From DASRZM01 sp035686365 (GTDB lineage: Bacteria; Pseudomonadota; Gammaproteobacteria; Xanthomonadales; Xanthomonadaceae): DNA of 64,000 nt. This document shows, in pieces, positions 30,282-38,621 of the stretch (position 1 is its first letter; each line of letters begins with the position of its first letter). The DNA lies in assembly GCA_035686365.1 (NCBI GenBank), contig DASRZM010000119.1, forward strand, positions 4,661-68,660, read 5' to 3'. The notes below the pieces were generated by a model. The model was not told where the DNA came from. It searched no databases and worked only from the letters and a program-made list of their open reading frames with translations. The position numbers and the translations under genes are program-made.

Positions 30282-30339
30282 AGGGCCCCTCGCCGCCCGG
30301 CGGCTCCGGGGGTTTGGCCGTCGGACGACGAGGGGCCCT
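30282..30339 (-). terminator. Stem-loop downstream of the comEA-like gene
   Basis: Perfect 11-bp arms AGGGCCCCTCG (30282-30292) and CGAGGGGCCCT (30329-30339) enclose a loop that contains a smaller GCCGCC-GGCGGC stem. It lies 42 bp after the comEA-like stop on its coding strand and before the SET gene. No U-run follows, so Rho-independent action is uncertain. Confidence 0.5.
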
Positions 30340-30380
30340 GGAGGGACGTGCCGGGGGAACTCGCGCCCGGCGCCCCATGC

Positions 30381-30674
30381 CTATTGCTGCGACGAGGGAG
30401 CGGATCCTCCCAACGCGATCCGGTCGCGGTTCTTCTCGACCGTCTTCAGGCCGATGCCCTTGACCTCGACCAGCTGGTCGGCGCTGCGGAACGGGCCGTG
30501 CGCCTCGCGCCAGGCGACGATCGCCTCGGCCTTGGACAGGCCCACGCCGTTCAGGGTCTGGGCGATCTGGGCGGCATCGGCGCTGTTGATGTCGACGCGA
30601 TCCGCCGCGAGGGCGGCGCCGGCCAGCGCCAGCGAAAGGACGAGGGACTGCAGCAGCATTCGGAACGAGTTCAT
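30381..30674 (-). CDS. ComEA-like helix-hairpin-helix DNA-binding protein
   Basis: 97 residues. A signal peptide covers about 1-24 (LVLSLALAGAALAAD). The mature part is a ComEA HhH domain: VDINSADAAQIAQTL, GVGLSKAEAIVAWRE, and EVKGIGLKTVEKNRDRI. Exported HhH proteins of this type bind incoming DNA in the periplasm during transformation. The rest of the competence machinery is not in the window. An AGGAGAAG ribosome-binding site precedes the ATG. Confidence 0.9.
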   Translation of the reverse strand: MNSFRMLLQSLVLSLALAGAALAADRVDINSADAAQIAQTLNGVGLSKAEAIVAWREAHGPFRSADQLVEVKGIGLKTVEKNRDRIALGGSAPSSQQ

Positions 30675-30910
30675 GGACTTCTCCTGGATGGTGGTCGCGG
30701 CATCGGGTGACGCCGGCGGAATCCATCGTGGCGGCAGGACGGGCGCGCCGGCATCGACCAAAGGCGGTTTGCGGGGTCGTCCCTGCGCCCGCGCGCGTGT
30801 CGGCAATTGGATTACAGGAGCCCCGCACGCGCCGGCGGGCGCGCCCTCGAAACGGCGCCTTCGCCACCGGACTGTTAAACTCTGCGCCGTTTTTGCCGCC
30901 GGGATCACCG

Positions 30911-32389
30911 ATGGACAGCCCCAACGCCGAACGCTTCATCGCCGGGATCTGGGACGACGAGATCGTCCCGCAGCTCACCGAGTACATCCGGATCCCGAAC
31001 AAGTCGCCAATGTTCGACGCCAAGTGGGCCGAGCACGGCTACATGGACGATGCGGTGAAGCTGATGGAGGGCTGGGCGCGTGCGCAGCCGATCACGGGCA
31101 TGACCGTGGAGGTGGTGCGCCTGCCCGGCCGGACGCCGCTGATCTTCATCGACATCCCCGGCCAGGGTGAGGACTGCGTGCTGCTGTACGGTCACCTGGA
31201 CAAGCAGCCGGAGATGACCGGCTGGGCCGACGACCTGGGCCCCTGGAAGCCGGTCCTGCGCGACGGCAAGCTGTACGGACGTGGCGGCGCCGACGACGGC
31301 TACGCGATCTTCGGCTCGCTGGCCGCGATCATGGCGCTGCAGCAACAGAAGATTCCGCACAGCCGCTGCGTGGTCATCATCGAGGGCTGCGAGGAGTCCG
31401 GGAGCTACGACCTGCCGTACTACGTGGACCATCTGGCCGACCGCATCGGCAGCCCTTCGCTGGTGGTGTGCCTGGACTCGGGCTGCGGCAACTACGACCA
31501 GCTCTGGTGCACGACCTCGCTGCGCGGAATGAGCGGTGGCAGTCTCACCGTTTCGGTCCTCGGGGAGGGGGTCCACTCCGGGGACGCCTCCGGCATCGTG
31601 CCCTCCAGCTTCCGCGTGCTGCGGCAGCTGCTCTCGCGCATCGAGGACGCGGCGACCGGACGCATCCAGCTGGAGGAACTGTTCGCCGAAATCCCTCCCG
31701 GGCGCCTGGAGCAGGCGCGCGCCGCCGCGCAGGTGCTCGGCGATGCGGTCTGGGACAAGTTTCCGTTCCTGCCCGGCATGCGACCGATGCACGCGGACAA
31801 CACCGAGCTGGTACTCAACCGCACCTGGCGCCCCGCGCTCTCGATCACCGGCCTGGAGGGTGCGCCGGCGCTGGACAACGCCGGCAACGTGCTGCGACCG
31901 CACACGTCGGCGAAGCTGTCCCTGCGCCTGCCGCCGACCGTCGACGCGGCGAGTGCCGGCGAAGTCCTCAAGCGCACGCTGCTGGAGGATCCGCCGTACG
32001 GTGCCCGGATCGAGTTTGCGCAGGAGAAGTCCGCCAGCGGCTGGAATGCTCCGGCGATGGCGCCCTGGCTGGAGACGGCGATCGGCAAGGCGTCCATGGA
32101 ATTCTTCGGCAAGCCGCCGGTGTACATGGGCGAGGGCGGGACGATTCCGTTCATGGGCATGCTCGGGGAGAAGTTTCCCGGGGCCCAGTTCGTCATCACC
32201 GGCGTGCTTGGTCCGCACTCCAATGCACACGGTCCCAACGAGTTCCTGCACATCGCCACGGGCAAGCGTGTCACGGCATCGGTTGCGCGGGTCCTGGCGG
32301 AGCACTTCCAGGCCAGCGGGCGCGGCGAGACCGCCGGAGTCGCCGTACAGGCGGGTGGCGGCGCACACGGCGATCATGGTTGCTGCTGA
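30911..32389 (+). CDS. M20 family metallopeptidase
   Basis: 492 residues, cytoplasmic. The metal ligands fit M20: LLYGHLDKQPE (His, Asp), GRGGADDGYAIF (Asp), IEGCEESGS (Glu pair) and a late NAHGPNEFLH (His). The dimerisation domain lies in the middle (about 200-370). M20 enzymes cleave dipeptides or N-acyl amino acids, and the exact substrate is unclear. An internal insert of about 30 residues (PPGRLEQARAAAQ) is family-specific. A TTAAACT -10-like box is about 30 bp upstream. Confidence 0.9.
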   Translation: MDSPNAERFIAGIWDDEIVPQLTEYIRIPNKSPMFDAKWAEHGYMDDAVKLMEGWARAQPITGMTVEVVRLPGRTPLIFIDIPGQGEDCVLLYGHLDKQPEMTGWADDLGPWKPVLRDGKLYGRGGADDGYAIFGSLAAIMALQQQKIPHSRCVVIIEGCEESGSYDLPYYVDHLADRIGSPSLVVCLDSGCGNYDQLWCTTSLRGMSGGSLTVSVLGEGVHSGDASGIVPSSFRVLRQLLSRIEDAATGRIQLEELFAEIPPGRLEQARAAAQVLGDAVWDKFPFLPGMRPMHADNTELVLNRTWRPALSITGLEGAPALDNAGNVLRPHTSAKLSLRLPPTVDAASAGEVLKRTLLEDPPYGARIEFAQEKSASGWNAPAMAPWLETAIGKASMEFFGKPPVYMGEGGTIPFMGMLGEKFPGAQFVITGVLGPHSNAHGPNEFLHIATGKRVTASVARVLAEHFQASGRGETAGVAVQAGGGAHGDHGCC

Positions 32390-32446
32390 TTCACGCTGCG
32401 TGGACGTGGCGTCGCGTAATTCGTCGCGCCGCCCGCTCGAGCGATC

Positions 32447-32899
32447 ATGACCCGGTCGACAGCCATGGTTTCCGCAACCCTCGCCAGCCTGGCCCTGTTG
32501 CTCGCGTGCGCTCCAGGTGCGCCCGAGCCGGAGCCGTACGCGCCGGAACCGCCACCGGAGCGTGCGGCCGTACCCACCCACCTGATCGGCGTGCGTTGGC
32601 TGCTGGTGGACGGCCTGGGCGGGCTCGAGGACCAGGTCGAGATCTCCCTGTCGTTCGAGGCCGACCGCATCCAGGGCAATGGCGGCTGCAATGCCTACAG
32701 CGCCGACTATGCCTTCGATCGGGGTGCACTGGAGGTCGGGCCGATTGCCGCGACCAAGCGCGGCTGTCCGGACCCGGTCGGGGCGGCCGAGCAGCAGTAC
32801 TTCCAGGCCCTGGGCGGCGCGCGCAGCGTGCAGGCGCAGGACGGAACCCTCAGGATCGAGACCGGCGCCGGCGTCCTGGTCTACCAGCCCCGCAGCTGA
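32447..32899 (+). CDS. META domain lipoprotein
   Basis: 150 residues. The lipobox is LLLAC with Cys21 as the lipidation site, followed by a Pro/Glu-rich linker (about 22-42). The META domain shows GVRWLLVDGLG, FEADRIQGNGGCNAYSADY and IAATKRGCPDP. HslJ-type META lipoproteins are outer-membrane proteins of unclear role, in E. coli linked to novobiocin resistance. It is convergent with the SRAP gene, only 6 bp apart. Confidence 0.88.
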   Translation: MTRSTAMVSATLASLALLLACAPGAPEPEPYAPEPPPERAAVPTHLIGVRWLLVDGLGGLEDQVEISLSFEADRIQGNGGCNAYSADYAFDRGALEVGPIAATKRGCPDPVGAAEQQYFQALGGARSVQAQDGTLRIETGAGVLVYQPRS

Positions 32900-32905
32900 C
32901 CGGGG

Positions 32906-33553
32906 TCAGGGCGCTGCCAGCGCCCCCGGGTCGGCGAGCTGCGTATGGACCTGCAGGTCCTCGGGTACCGGCGCCGGCTCGTCCAGCAACGCGCGCGCCG
33001 CCTCCGAAGCACCTTCGAGCCAGATCGCGCGCTCGTCGGCGCAGAGCAGGACACGTGGCATCCGGTCGTGCACCGCGGCGATCGCCGGAGCGGCCGCGGT
33101 CGTGACCACGGTGAACGTCTCCAGGGGCTCGCCCTCGCCGGCCCAGGTTTCCCACAGTCCTGCAAAGCACACGGCACGGCCGTTCTCCGGATGCAGGTAA
33201 CGGCGTTCGCGGCGGCCGCGCGGCCCGGTCCATTCGACCCAGCCGGAAACCGGCACCAGGCACCGGCGGCGCCTGAAGGCTGCGCGGAAGGCCGGTTTCT
33301 CGTGCACCGTTTCGGCGCGGGCATTGAAGGTGTGGCGCGCGATCGTGCGGTCCTTCGCCCACCCCGGGATCAGCCCCCAGGCGGCCTGGGCGAGTTCCGG
33401 CCCGGCGACGGTTCCGCGCAGGATCGGTGCACGCACGGTCGGGCGCACCCGCAGCGGCGCATGGAGTGCGATGGCTTCCTCCAGCATGACCTGCAGCGCA
33501 TCGGCGCCTGCGTAGCGCCGCGCCTGGCTCTGCAGGAAGAACTCCGAGCACAT
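32906..33553 (-). CDS. SOS response-associated peptidase family protein (SRAP, YedK/HMCES-like)
   Basis: 215 residues. The catalytic Cys2 is exposed after Met removal (MCSEFF). The abasic-site pocket residues follow as TFNARAET (Asn), PVSGWVEW (Glu) and VHDRMP (His). SRAP proteins crosslink covalently to abasic sites in single-stranded DNA and protect them. Family members normally begin MCGR, so here MCSEF is a modest variant. It lies 5 bp after the GGDEF/EAL gene on the same strand. Confidence 0.9.
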   Translation of the reverse strand: MCSEFFLQSQARRYAGADALQVMLEEAIALHAPLRVRPTVRAPILRGTVAGPELAQAAWGLIPGWAKDRTIARHTFNARAETVHEKPAFRAAFRRRRCLVPVSGWVEWTGPRGRRERRYLHPENGRAVCFAGLWETWAGEGEPLETFTVVTTAAAPAIAAVHDRMPRVLLCADERAIWLEGASEAARALLDEPAPVPEDLQVHTQLADPGALAAP

Positions 33554-33558
33554 CGGAT

Positions 33559-35781
33559 TCAGCCGGTCTGCCGCGTGGTCGCGTCGGCACGGGCGAAATA
33601 GGCGTCGATCGGCATCGGTTCGTCGATTGCGAAGCCCTGGACGTAGTCGACGCCGAGCTCGGCGCAGCGCGCGCGGATGGCTTCGGTCTCCACGTACTCG
33701 GCGATCGTCCGCTTCTCCATCACGCGCCCGATATCGGCGATCGCGCGTACGATTGCCAGCGACGTGCGCGAGGATTCGATTTCCCTGACGAAGCTGCCAT
33801 CGATCTTGTAGTAGTCCACGTCCAGGGCGTGCAGGTACGCGAATGAGCAGAAACCGGTGCCGAAGTCGTCGAGCGCGAACCGGCACCCCATCGACCGCAC
33901 CGACTGGATGAAGTTCTGCGCACGCGCCAGCTCGCGCACGGCGCTGGTCTCGGTCAGCTCGAAGCAGAGCATTTCCGGGGCGATCGGGGAGTCGGCCAGC
34001 CGCCGCCGGAGAAAGCCCGCGAACTCGCCGCTCTCGACCGCGGCTGCGGTGAGGTTGATGCTGCACAGCGATATCCGTGCCGCATGCCCGGGATTGTTCT
34101 CGAGCCAGCGCAGGGTGTGGTCGAGCACGTAACGATCCAGGCGCGCGCCCAGCTTGAAGCGCTCTGCAGCCGGCACGAACTGGGTGGGCAGCATCAGCTC
34201 GCCAGTCTCGGCATCGCGCATCCGCAGCAGCACCTCGAAATGCAGTCCCGGAAGCGCATCGGCGCCCAGCGGCACGATGCTCTGGCAGAACAGTTCGAAG
34301 TGCTGGTGCTCGAGCGCATGGGACAGGCGCATGGCCCAGCGCATCGCCGCGGTGCGGTCCTCCATGCGGCTGCCTTCGAGCGACACGATCTCCACGCGGT
34401 TGCCACCGCGCTCCTTGGCGGTGAAGCAGGCGGCGTCGGCCTGTGCGAGCAGGTCGGCGAAATCCACGTCGACCGGCCGGAAGGGCACCAGGCCGATGCT
34501 GACCGTGGAGGTCAGTACGTGGCCATCGCGCGCCATGCGGAAACCCGCCACGGCCTCGCGCAGGACGTGCGCCCGCCTGGCGGCGGCGGCGGCCTCGGTA
34601 TGCCGCATGAGCAGCGCGAACTCGTCGCCGCCGATACGCGCCAGCGTGTCGTGATCGTCGACGAGGCTGGCCAGCACGCTGCTCAGCGCGGTGATCAGCT
34701 CGTCGCCGGCGGCGTGACTGGCGATGTCGTTGACCAGCTTGAACTGGTCCAGGTCCAGGTAGGCCAGCGCCATCGATTCGGAGGGATCGCCGTGCTCGAC
34801 CAGGTCGCGCATCCTGTGCTCGAAGGCCTGGCGGTTGGGAAACCCGGTCAGCGGATCGGTGGTGGCGCGGCGGAGCAGGCGCAGGTTCACGACCCGGTTT
34901 TCGTACATCGCGGTGGACAGCATCTGCGGCACGATCGCCAGCACCGACATCATCGCCAGCAGGATCGCGCTCTCGAGCAGGCTGCCGGGCGGATGGAAAC
35001 CCACCAGCCCGAGCCCCGCGACCATGGTCATGAACACCGCCAGCACGGCGGTGGACAGGTGGGTGAGGATCGGTTCGAAGCGCAGCGCGCTCCACAGCAG
35101 CAGCCCCATCGGCAGGCTGGCCAGGCCGATCGCGTAGGGACGGCTGTGGCCGCCGATGCTCAGAACGGCGGCCAGCGACAGGCACATGACGGCGAACCAG
35201 GCGGCCTTCTCGCTCCAGTCGGCGTACTCGATGGGAAGACGTTGCCTGGGGCCCTCCAGCGCGGCCGCCACCAGCAGCACCGACGGCGCGATCACGATCA
35301 GGCCGAACAGGTCGCCCATTGCCCACTTGGCGAAGGCCGCCGGCACCGCGGTCATCGTGATCATCCCCGAGTGCGCGAGCCCGGCGACCCCGATGGCGGC
35401 CGTGATCGACACCATCACCAGGCCTGCGGCCAGCATCACCAGGCCATTGCGCACCGTGAGCGCGTGCATGAGGTCGGGCGCCGCGCGCCGCGCCAGCACC
35501 GCACCGGCCACGGCGCCGAGCACGTTGCCTGCCGCCGAGTACGGGACGAACAGTAACGGCACCGATTCCAATCCCAGGTGCACGGTCACCACGCCCACGG
35601 CGATGAACGGCCACCATCGCGGGCCGTACACGATCAGAGCGCCGAAGGCGATTCCTGCCGGCGGCCAGATCAGCGTCACCTGGTCGGGGCTTTCGATGAA
35701 AAACGTGGCCAGGTGGCCGCCGGCGACATACAGGGCGACCAGGACGACGAAGCGGATCGCGGCGGCCGCCGGGGTGTTCAC
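33559..35781 (-). CDS. MASE1-GGDEF-EAL dual-domain c-di-GMP protein
   Basis: 740 residues from a GTG start. The N-terminal ~295 residues form about eight membrane helices of the MASE1 sensor type (VTLIWPPAGIAFGALIVYGP in parts). The GGDEF domain has an intact RIGGDEFALL at 382-391. The EAL domain has EVLLR at 516-520 (Val for Ala), with CSINLTAAA, ELTETS, ALDDFGTGF (636-644) and AEYVET also present. Both activities may therefore be retained. It is likely a membrane receptor controlling c-di-GMP. Confidence 0.92.
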   Translation of the reverse strand: MNTPAAAAIRFVVLVALYVAGGHLATFFIESPDQVTLIWPPAGIAFGALIVYGPRWWPFIAVGVVTVHLGLESVPLLFVPYSAAGNVLGAVAGAVLARRAAPDLMHALTVRNGLVMLAAGLVMVSITAAIGVAGLAHSGMITMTAVPAAFAKWAMGDLFGLIVIAPSVLLVAAALEGPRQRLPIEYADWSEKAAWFAVMCLSLAAVLSIGGHSRPYAIGLASLPMGLLLWSALRFEPILTHLSTAVLAVFMTMVAGLGLVGFHPPGSLLESAILLAMMSVLAIVPQMLSTAMYENRVVNLRLLRRATTDPLTGFPNRQAFEHRMRDLVEHGDPSESMALAYLDLDQFKLVNDIASHAAGDELITALSSVLASLVDDHDTLARIGGDEFALLMRHTEAAAAARRAHVLREAVAGFRMARDGHVLTSTVSIGLVPFRPVDVDFADLLAQADAACFTAKERGGNRVEIVSLEGSRMEDRTAAMRWAMRLSHALEHQHFELFCQSIVPLGADALPGLHFEVLLRMRDAETGELMLPTQFVPAAERFKLGARLDRYVLDHTLRWLENNPGHAARISLCSINLTAAAVESGEFAGFLRRRLADSPIAPEMLCFELTETSAVRELARAQNFIQSVRSMGCRFALDDFGTGFCSFAYLHALDVDYYKIDGSFVREIESSRTSLAIVRAIADIGRVMEKRTIAEYVETEAIRARCAELGVDYVQGFAIDEPMPIDAYFARADATTRQTG

Positions 35782-35815
35782 TGTCCGAGTGTAACCCGCA
35801 GCGGCGAACCGCGGA

Positions 35816-36265
35816 TCAGCGCCGCTTGCCGGCTGTCGCTGGGTTGCCGCCGCGCTGCGGCGGGACGAAGAACCAGGTGGCCAGCACCAGCAGTGCGAAG
35901 CCCGAGTAGGCGGCCACGAACGCCCAGGCGGGTGCTTCGATGTAGAGCCACCGGGCCAGGACATCTTCGATGAATCCGCCCTGGTAACCGGCATCGCCGG
36001 CATGGCGGCGAAGCGCCTGTTCCCACTCGGTCAGGGGGCACAGCGCACCCAGCCACGCCTGCACGGCCACGAACAGCATCAGTCCCAGGTGCGCCAGGCG
36101 CAGCCAGAACCGGCGGACCCAGCGCCAGCCGAAGGCGCCGCCGGCCAGGAATGCGAACTCGCCGAGCACGACGAACGCCACGATTCCGACGTGGAGGACC
36201 ACGAGCGCCTCGGCGAGCGAGGCCGCCGTGGCCGGTTCGAGCTGCGAGACCATTGCCGCGATCAT
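35816..36265 (-). CDS. DUF2784 family membrane protein
   Basis: 149 residues if started at MIAAMVSQ; ATG at 36253 is an alternative. Four membrane helices are visible: LVVLHVGIVAFVVLGEFAFL, WLRLAHLGLMLFVAVQAWLG, YIEAPAWAFVAAYSGFALLV and a short one near the N-terminus. CPLTEWEQALRR and YQGGFIEDVL between helices are the DUF2784 hallmarks. The function is unknown. Its start is 10 bp from a 166-bp element with terminal inverted repeats that fills the divergent promoter region. Confidence 0.82.
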   Translation of the reverse strand: MIAAMVSQLEPATAASLAEALVVLHVGIVAFVVLGEFAFLAGGAFGWRWVRRFWLRLAHLGLMLFVAVQAWLGALCPLTEWEQALRRHAGDAGYQGGFIEDVLARWLYIEAPAWAFVAAYSGFALLVLATWFFVPPQRGGNPATAGKRR

Positions 36266-36275
36266 CGGCCCCAGC

Positions 36276-36441
36276 CTAGTGCCGTGTCCCGGAAGTATCT
36301 CACCCATCTCGCTTGGTCTTCGGCCCCGATCCTGCGTTGCTCGTCGTCGCCATAGCGCTGCTATGACTTCTCCTCGCGCCTTGTCTCGGGACCGAATCCG
36401 CGGCGCGATCCGGGCAAGATACCTCCGGGACACGACACTAG
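36276..36441. mobile_element. MITE-like element, 166 bp with 25-bp terminal inverted repeats
   Basis: The left end CTAGTGCCGTGTCCCGGAAG-TATCT (36276-36300) and the right end (36417-36441) are inverted copies with two mismatches. The interior has no ORF and contains a smaller CATAGCGCTGCTATG palindrome. The remainder of the 344-bp gap up to the SET gene shows no clear feature. No transposase is present. The classification as mobile rests on the terminal symmetry alone. Confidence 0.6.
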
Positions 36442-36609
36442 CCGTTCGCGGCCCATCGCGCGGGCCGCGCGGGACTTTCGCGCCGAGGCATTCTTGGGTA
36501 CCGTGCACACCCCGCGGCCGGGGCAGGCCCGGCGCCGGTCCCGGTGGGGCCCAGGCGCTGCGTGCATGGCCGCACTGCCCCTGCCCGACACACGGAGTAG
36601 CTTCGACCG

Positions 36610-37110
36610 ATGTCCCGACGTTTCCAGATGCGCCGGTCCCCGATCCATGGCCGGGGCGTGTTTGCAGTGACCGACATTCCCGCCGACGAGCGCCTGGTCG
36701 AGTACACCGGCCGGCTGCTGACCCATGCGCAGGCCGACCGCGCGTACGGCGAGCTGCCCGACGATGGGCATACCTTCCTGTTCACGCTGAACGACCACTA
36801 CGTGATCGACGCCAACGTCGGTGGCAACACCGCGCGCTGGATCAACCACAGCTGCGATCCGAATTGCCAGGCGGTCCTCGAGGAGGACGAGGACGGCGAT
36901 CCGTGCGCCGACCAGGTGTTCATCGAGACCCTGCGTCCGGTCCGGGCGGGGGAGGAGTTGACCTACGACTACGGCATCGTGCTCGACGAGCCGCACACGG
37001 CGGAAAAGAAGCGGATCTGGACCTGCCACTGCGGCGCCCGTGCCTGCACCGGCACCATGCTCAAGCCCAAGCGCAAGCCCAAGCGCAAGCGCAAGCCCAA
37101 GCGCCGCTGA
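36610..37110 (+). CDS. SET domain protein with post-SET cysteines and Lys/Arg repeat tail
   Basis: 166 residues. The SET domain begins SPIHGRGVFAVTDIPADE and has the cofactor motif RWINHSCDPNC and ELTYDYG. A post-SET-like CxC...C motif, WTCHCGARACTG, follows, as in eukaryotic histone methyltransferases. The last 15 residues are almost only Lys, Arg and Pro in a repeated KPKRK pattern, encoded by repeating CCCAAGCGCAAG. Such proteins methylate lysines, and the target here is unknown. The basic tail suggests binding to nucleic acid. Confidence 0.9.
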   Translation: MSRRFQMRRSPIHGRGVFAVTDIPADERLVEYTGRLLTHAQADRAYGELPDDGHTFLFTLNDHYVIDANVGGNTARWINHSCDPNCQAVLEEDEDGDPCADQVFIETLRPVRAGEELTYDYGIVLDEPHTAEKKRIWTCHCGARACTGTMLKPKRKPKRKRKPKRR

Positions 37111-37116
37111 ACCGAC

Positions 37117-37365
37117 ATGGATGCCAGATCCGCTCGGTAGGCCGGACCGCGAGGCGGTGACGGTTTCCGGGGCCGCCGCGGGTGTATCCCTGTAGGCTGC
37201 GGACGCGCCATCCCTGGCGCGTACGCCCCCGGAAACCGTCCCGCCCCGCGGTCCTCCCGCTTCCGTTTCGTATCGTCGTCCCCCTGTAGGAGCCGGCGTT
37301 GCCGGCGATGTGCACTGCGACAACACCCGCCAATGCGCGTGGGAGCAGCCCATCGCCGCGATCGG
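37117..37365 (+). repeat. Composite structured repeat, full copy B
   Basis: It has the same architecture as at 26345-26597, with left arm GGACCGCGAGGCGGTGACGG and right arm CCGTCCCGCCCCGCGGTCC. The final module is altered to GTGGGAGCAGCCCATCGCCGC. It starts 7 bp after the SET gene stop and ends about 80 bp before dinB, filling most of a 337-bp gap. The last 80 bp includes a TACACT -10-like box (37414-37419) that may serve dinB. Confidence 0.88.
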
Positions 37366-37447
37366 CGCACCATCCGGCGCCGGCCGGGCACGCCCCGCAC
37401 GCCCGTGCGCCCCTACACTGGCACCCTGCCACCGGCCCGCGCGCGCA

Positions 37448-38521
37448 ATGCGCAAGATCCTCCACGTCGACATGGATGCGTTCTACGCTTCGGTCGAGCA
37501 GCGCGACGATCCCGCGCTGCGCGGCCGGCCCGTGGTCGTTGCCTGGCGCGGGCCGCGCTCGGTGGTCTGCGCGGCCTCCTACGAGGCGCGCCGGTCCGGC
37601 GTGCGCTCGGCGATGCCGGCGGTGCGGGCCGAGCGGCTGTGCCCGGACGCGGTGTTCGTGGCGCCGGACTTTGCCCGATACCGGGCGGTTTCGCGCCAGA
37701 TCCGCGGGATCTTCGGGCGCCACACCGAGCTGATCGAGCCGCTGTCGCTCGACGAGGCCTACCTGGATGTCACCTGCAATGCGACCGGGCTGCCGAGCGC
37801 CACCGCCGTGGCGCAGGCGATCCGCGAGCAGATCCGCGAGGAGACCGGGCTGACCGCCTCGGCGGGGGTGGCACCCAACAAGTTCCTGGCCAAGATCGCC
37901 TCGGACTGGCGCAAGCCCGACGGCCTGTTCGTGATCCGGCCGCACCAGGTCGAGGCGTTCCTGGCGCCGTTGCCGGTCGGACGGATCCACGGCGTTGGCA
38001 AGGTCATGGAGCGCAGGCTGGCCGAGTTGGGTGTGCGGACGGTCGGCGACCTGCGCAGCTGCGGCCGCAGCTTCCTCGAGGGGCAGTTTGGAAGCTGGGG
38101 AGGGCGGCTCCACGAGTTGTCGCTGGGCATCGACGAGCGTCCGGTGGAGCCGTGGCGCCCGGTGCAGTCGGTGTCGGCCGAGGACACCTTCGAACACGAT
38201 CTGGGCCTGGCGGAGCTGGAACCTGCAATCCGCCGCCTGGCTGCGAAAACCTGGGAGGCAGCCCGGCGCACCCCGCGGGTCGGTCGCACCGTCGTGCTCA
38301 AGCTCAAGACGCGCCAGTTCCGGTTGCTCACGCGCAGCCACACGCCACCGACGCCACCCGGATCCGGCGAGGCGCTCACGGCGATCGCCCTGGGCCTGCG
38401 CGAGCGGGTCGGGTTGCCGGCGCGGACGCTGTACCGCCTCGCCGGCGTGGGGCTGGCCAACTTCGCCGACGCCGACCGCGTGCAGGAGCAGTCGCCACTG
38501 TTCGATCGCCCCGACCCGTGA
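37448..38521 (+). CDS. dinB: DNA polymerase IV (Y family)
   Basis: 357 residues, the typical Pol IV length. Catalytic residues are in LHVDMDAFYASVEQ and PLSLDEAYLDV. The helix-hairpin-helix GRIHGVGKVMERRLAELG (in part) and the little-finger domain follow. The C-terminal end QSPLFD fits the beta-clamp-binding pattern QxxLF. It carries out translesion synthesis. I could not find a convincing LexA box upstream. The gene stands alone between the composite repeat and gdhA. Confidence 0.96.
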   Translation: MRKILHVDMDAFYASVEQRDDPALRGRPVVVAWRGPRSVVCAASYEARRSGVRSAMPAVRAERLCPDAVFVAPDFARYRAVSRQIRGIFGRHTELIEPLSLDEAYLDVTCNATGLPSATAVAQAIREQIREETGLTASAGVAPNKFLAKIASDWRKPDGLFVIRPHQVEAFLAPLPVGRIHGVGKVMERRLAELGVRTVGDLRSCGRSFLEGQFGSWGGRLHELSLGIDERPVEPWRPVQSVSAEDTFEHDLGLAELEPAIRRLAAKTWEAARRTPRVGRTVVLKLKTRQFRLLTRSHTPPTPPGSGEALTAIALGLRERVGLPARTLYRLAGVGLANFADADRVQEQSPLFDRPDP

Positions 38522-38621
38522 TGCGGGCGCGATGGTGGCGCCGACCATGGCCTCTCGCGGTCGTGCCTCCACGCGAGTATCTTTGGGGCCCGCACAGTCG
38601 CCGCACCCTGGGGAGGGGACC

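Noticed and set aside
37366..37447. LexA (SOS) box before dinB
   Set aside because: I found no CTGT-N8-ACAG or similar palindrome between the composite repeat and the start codon.
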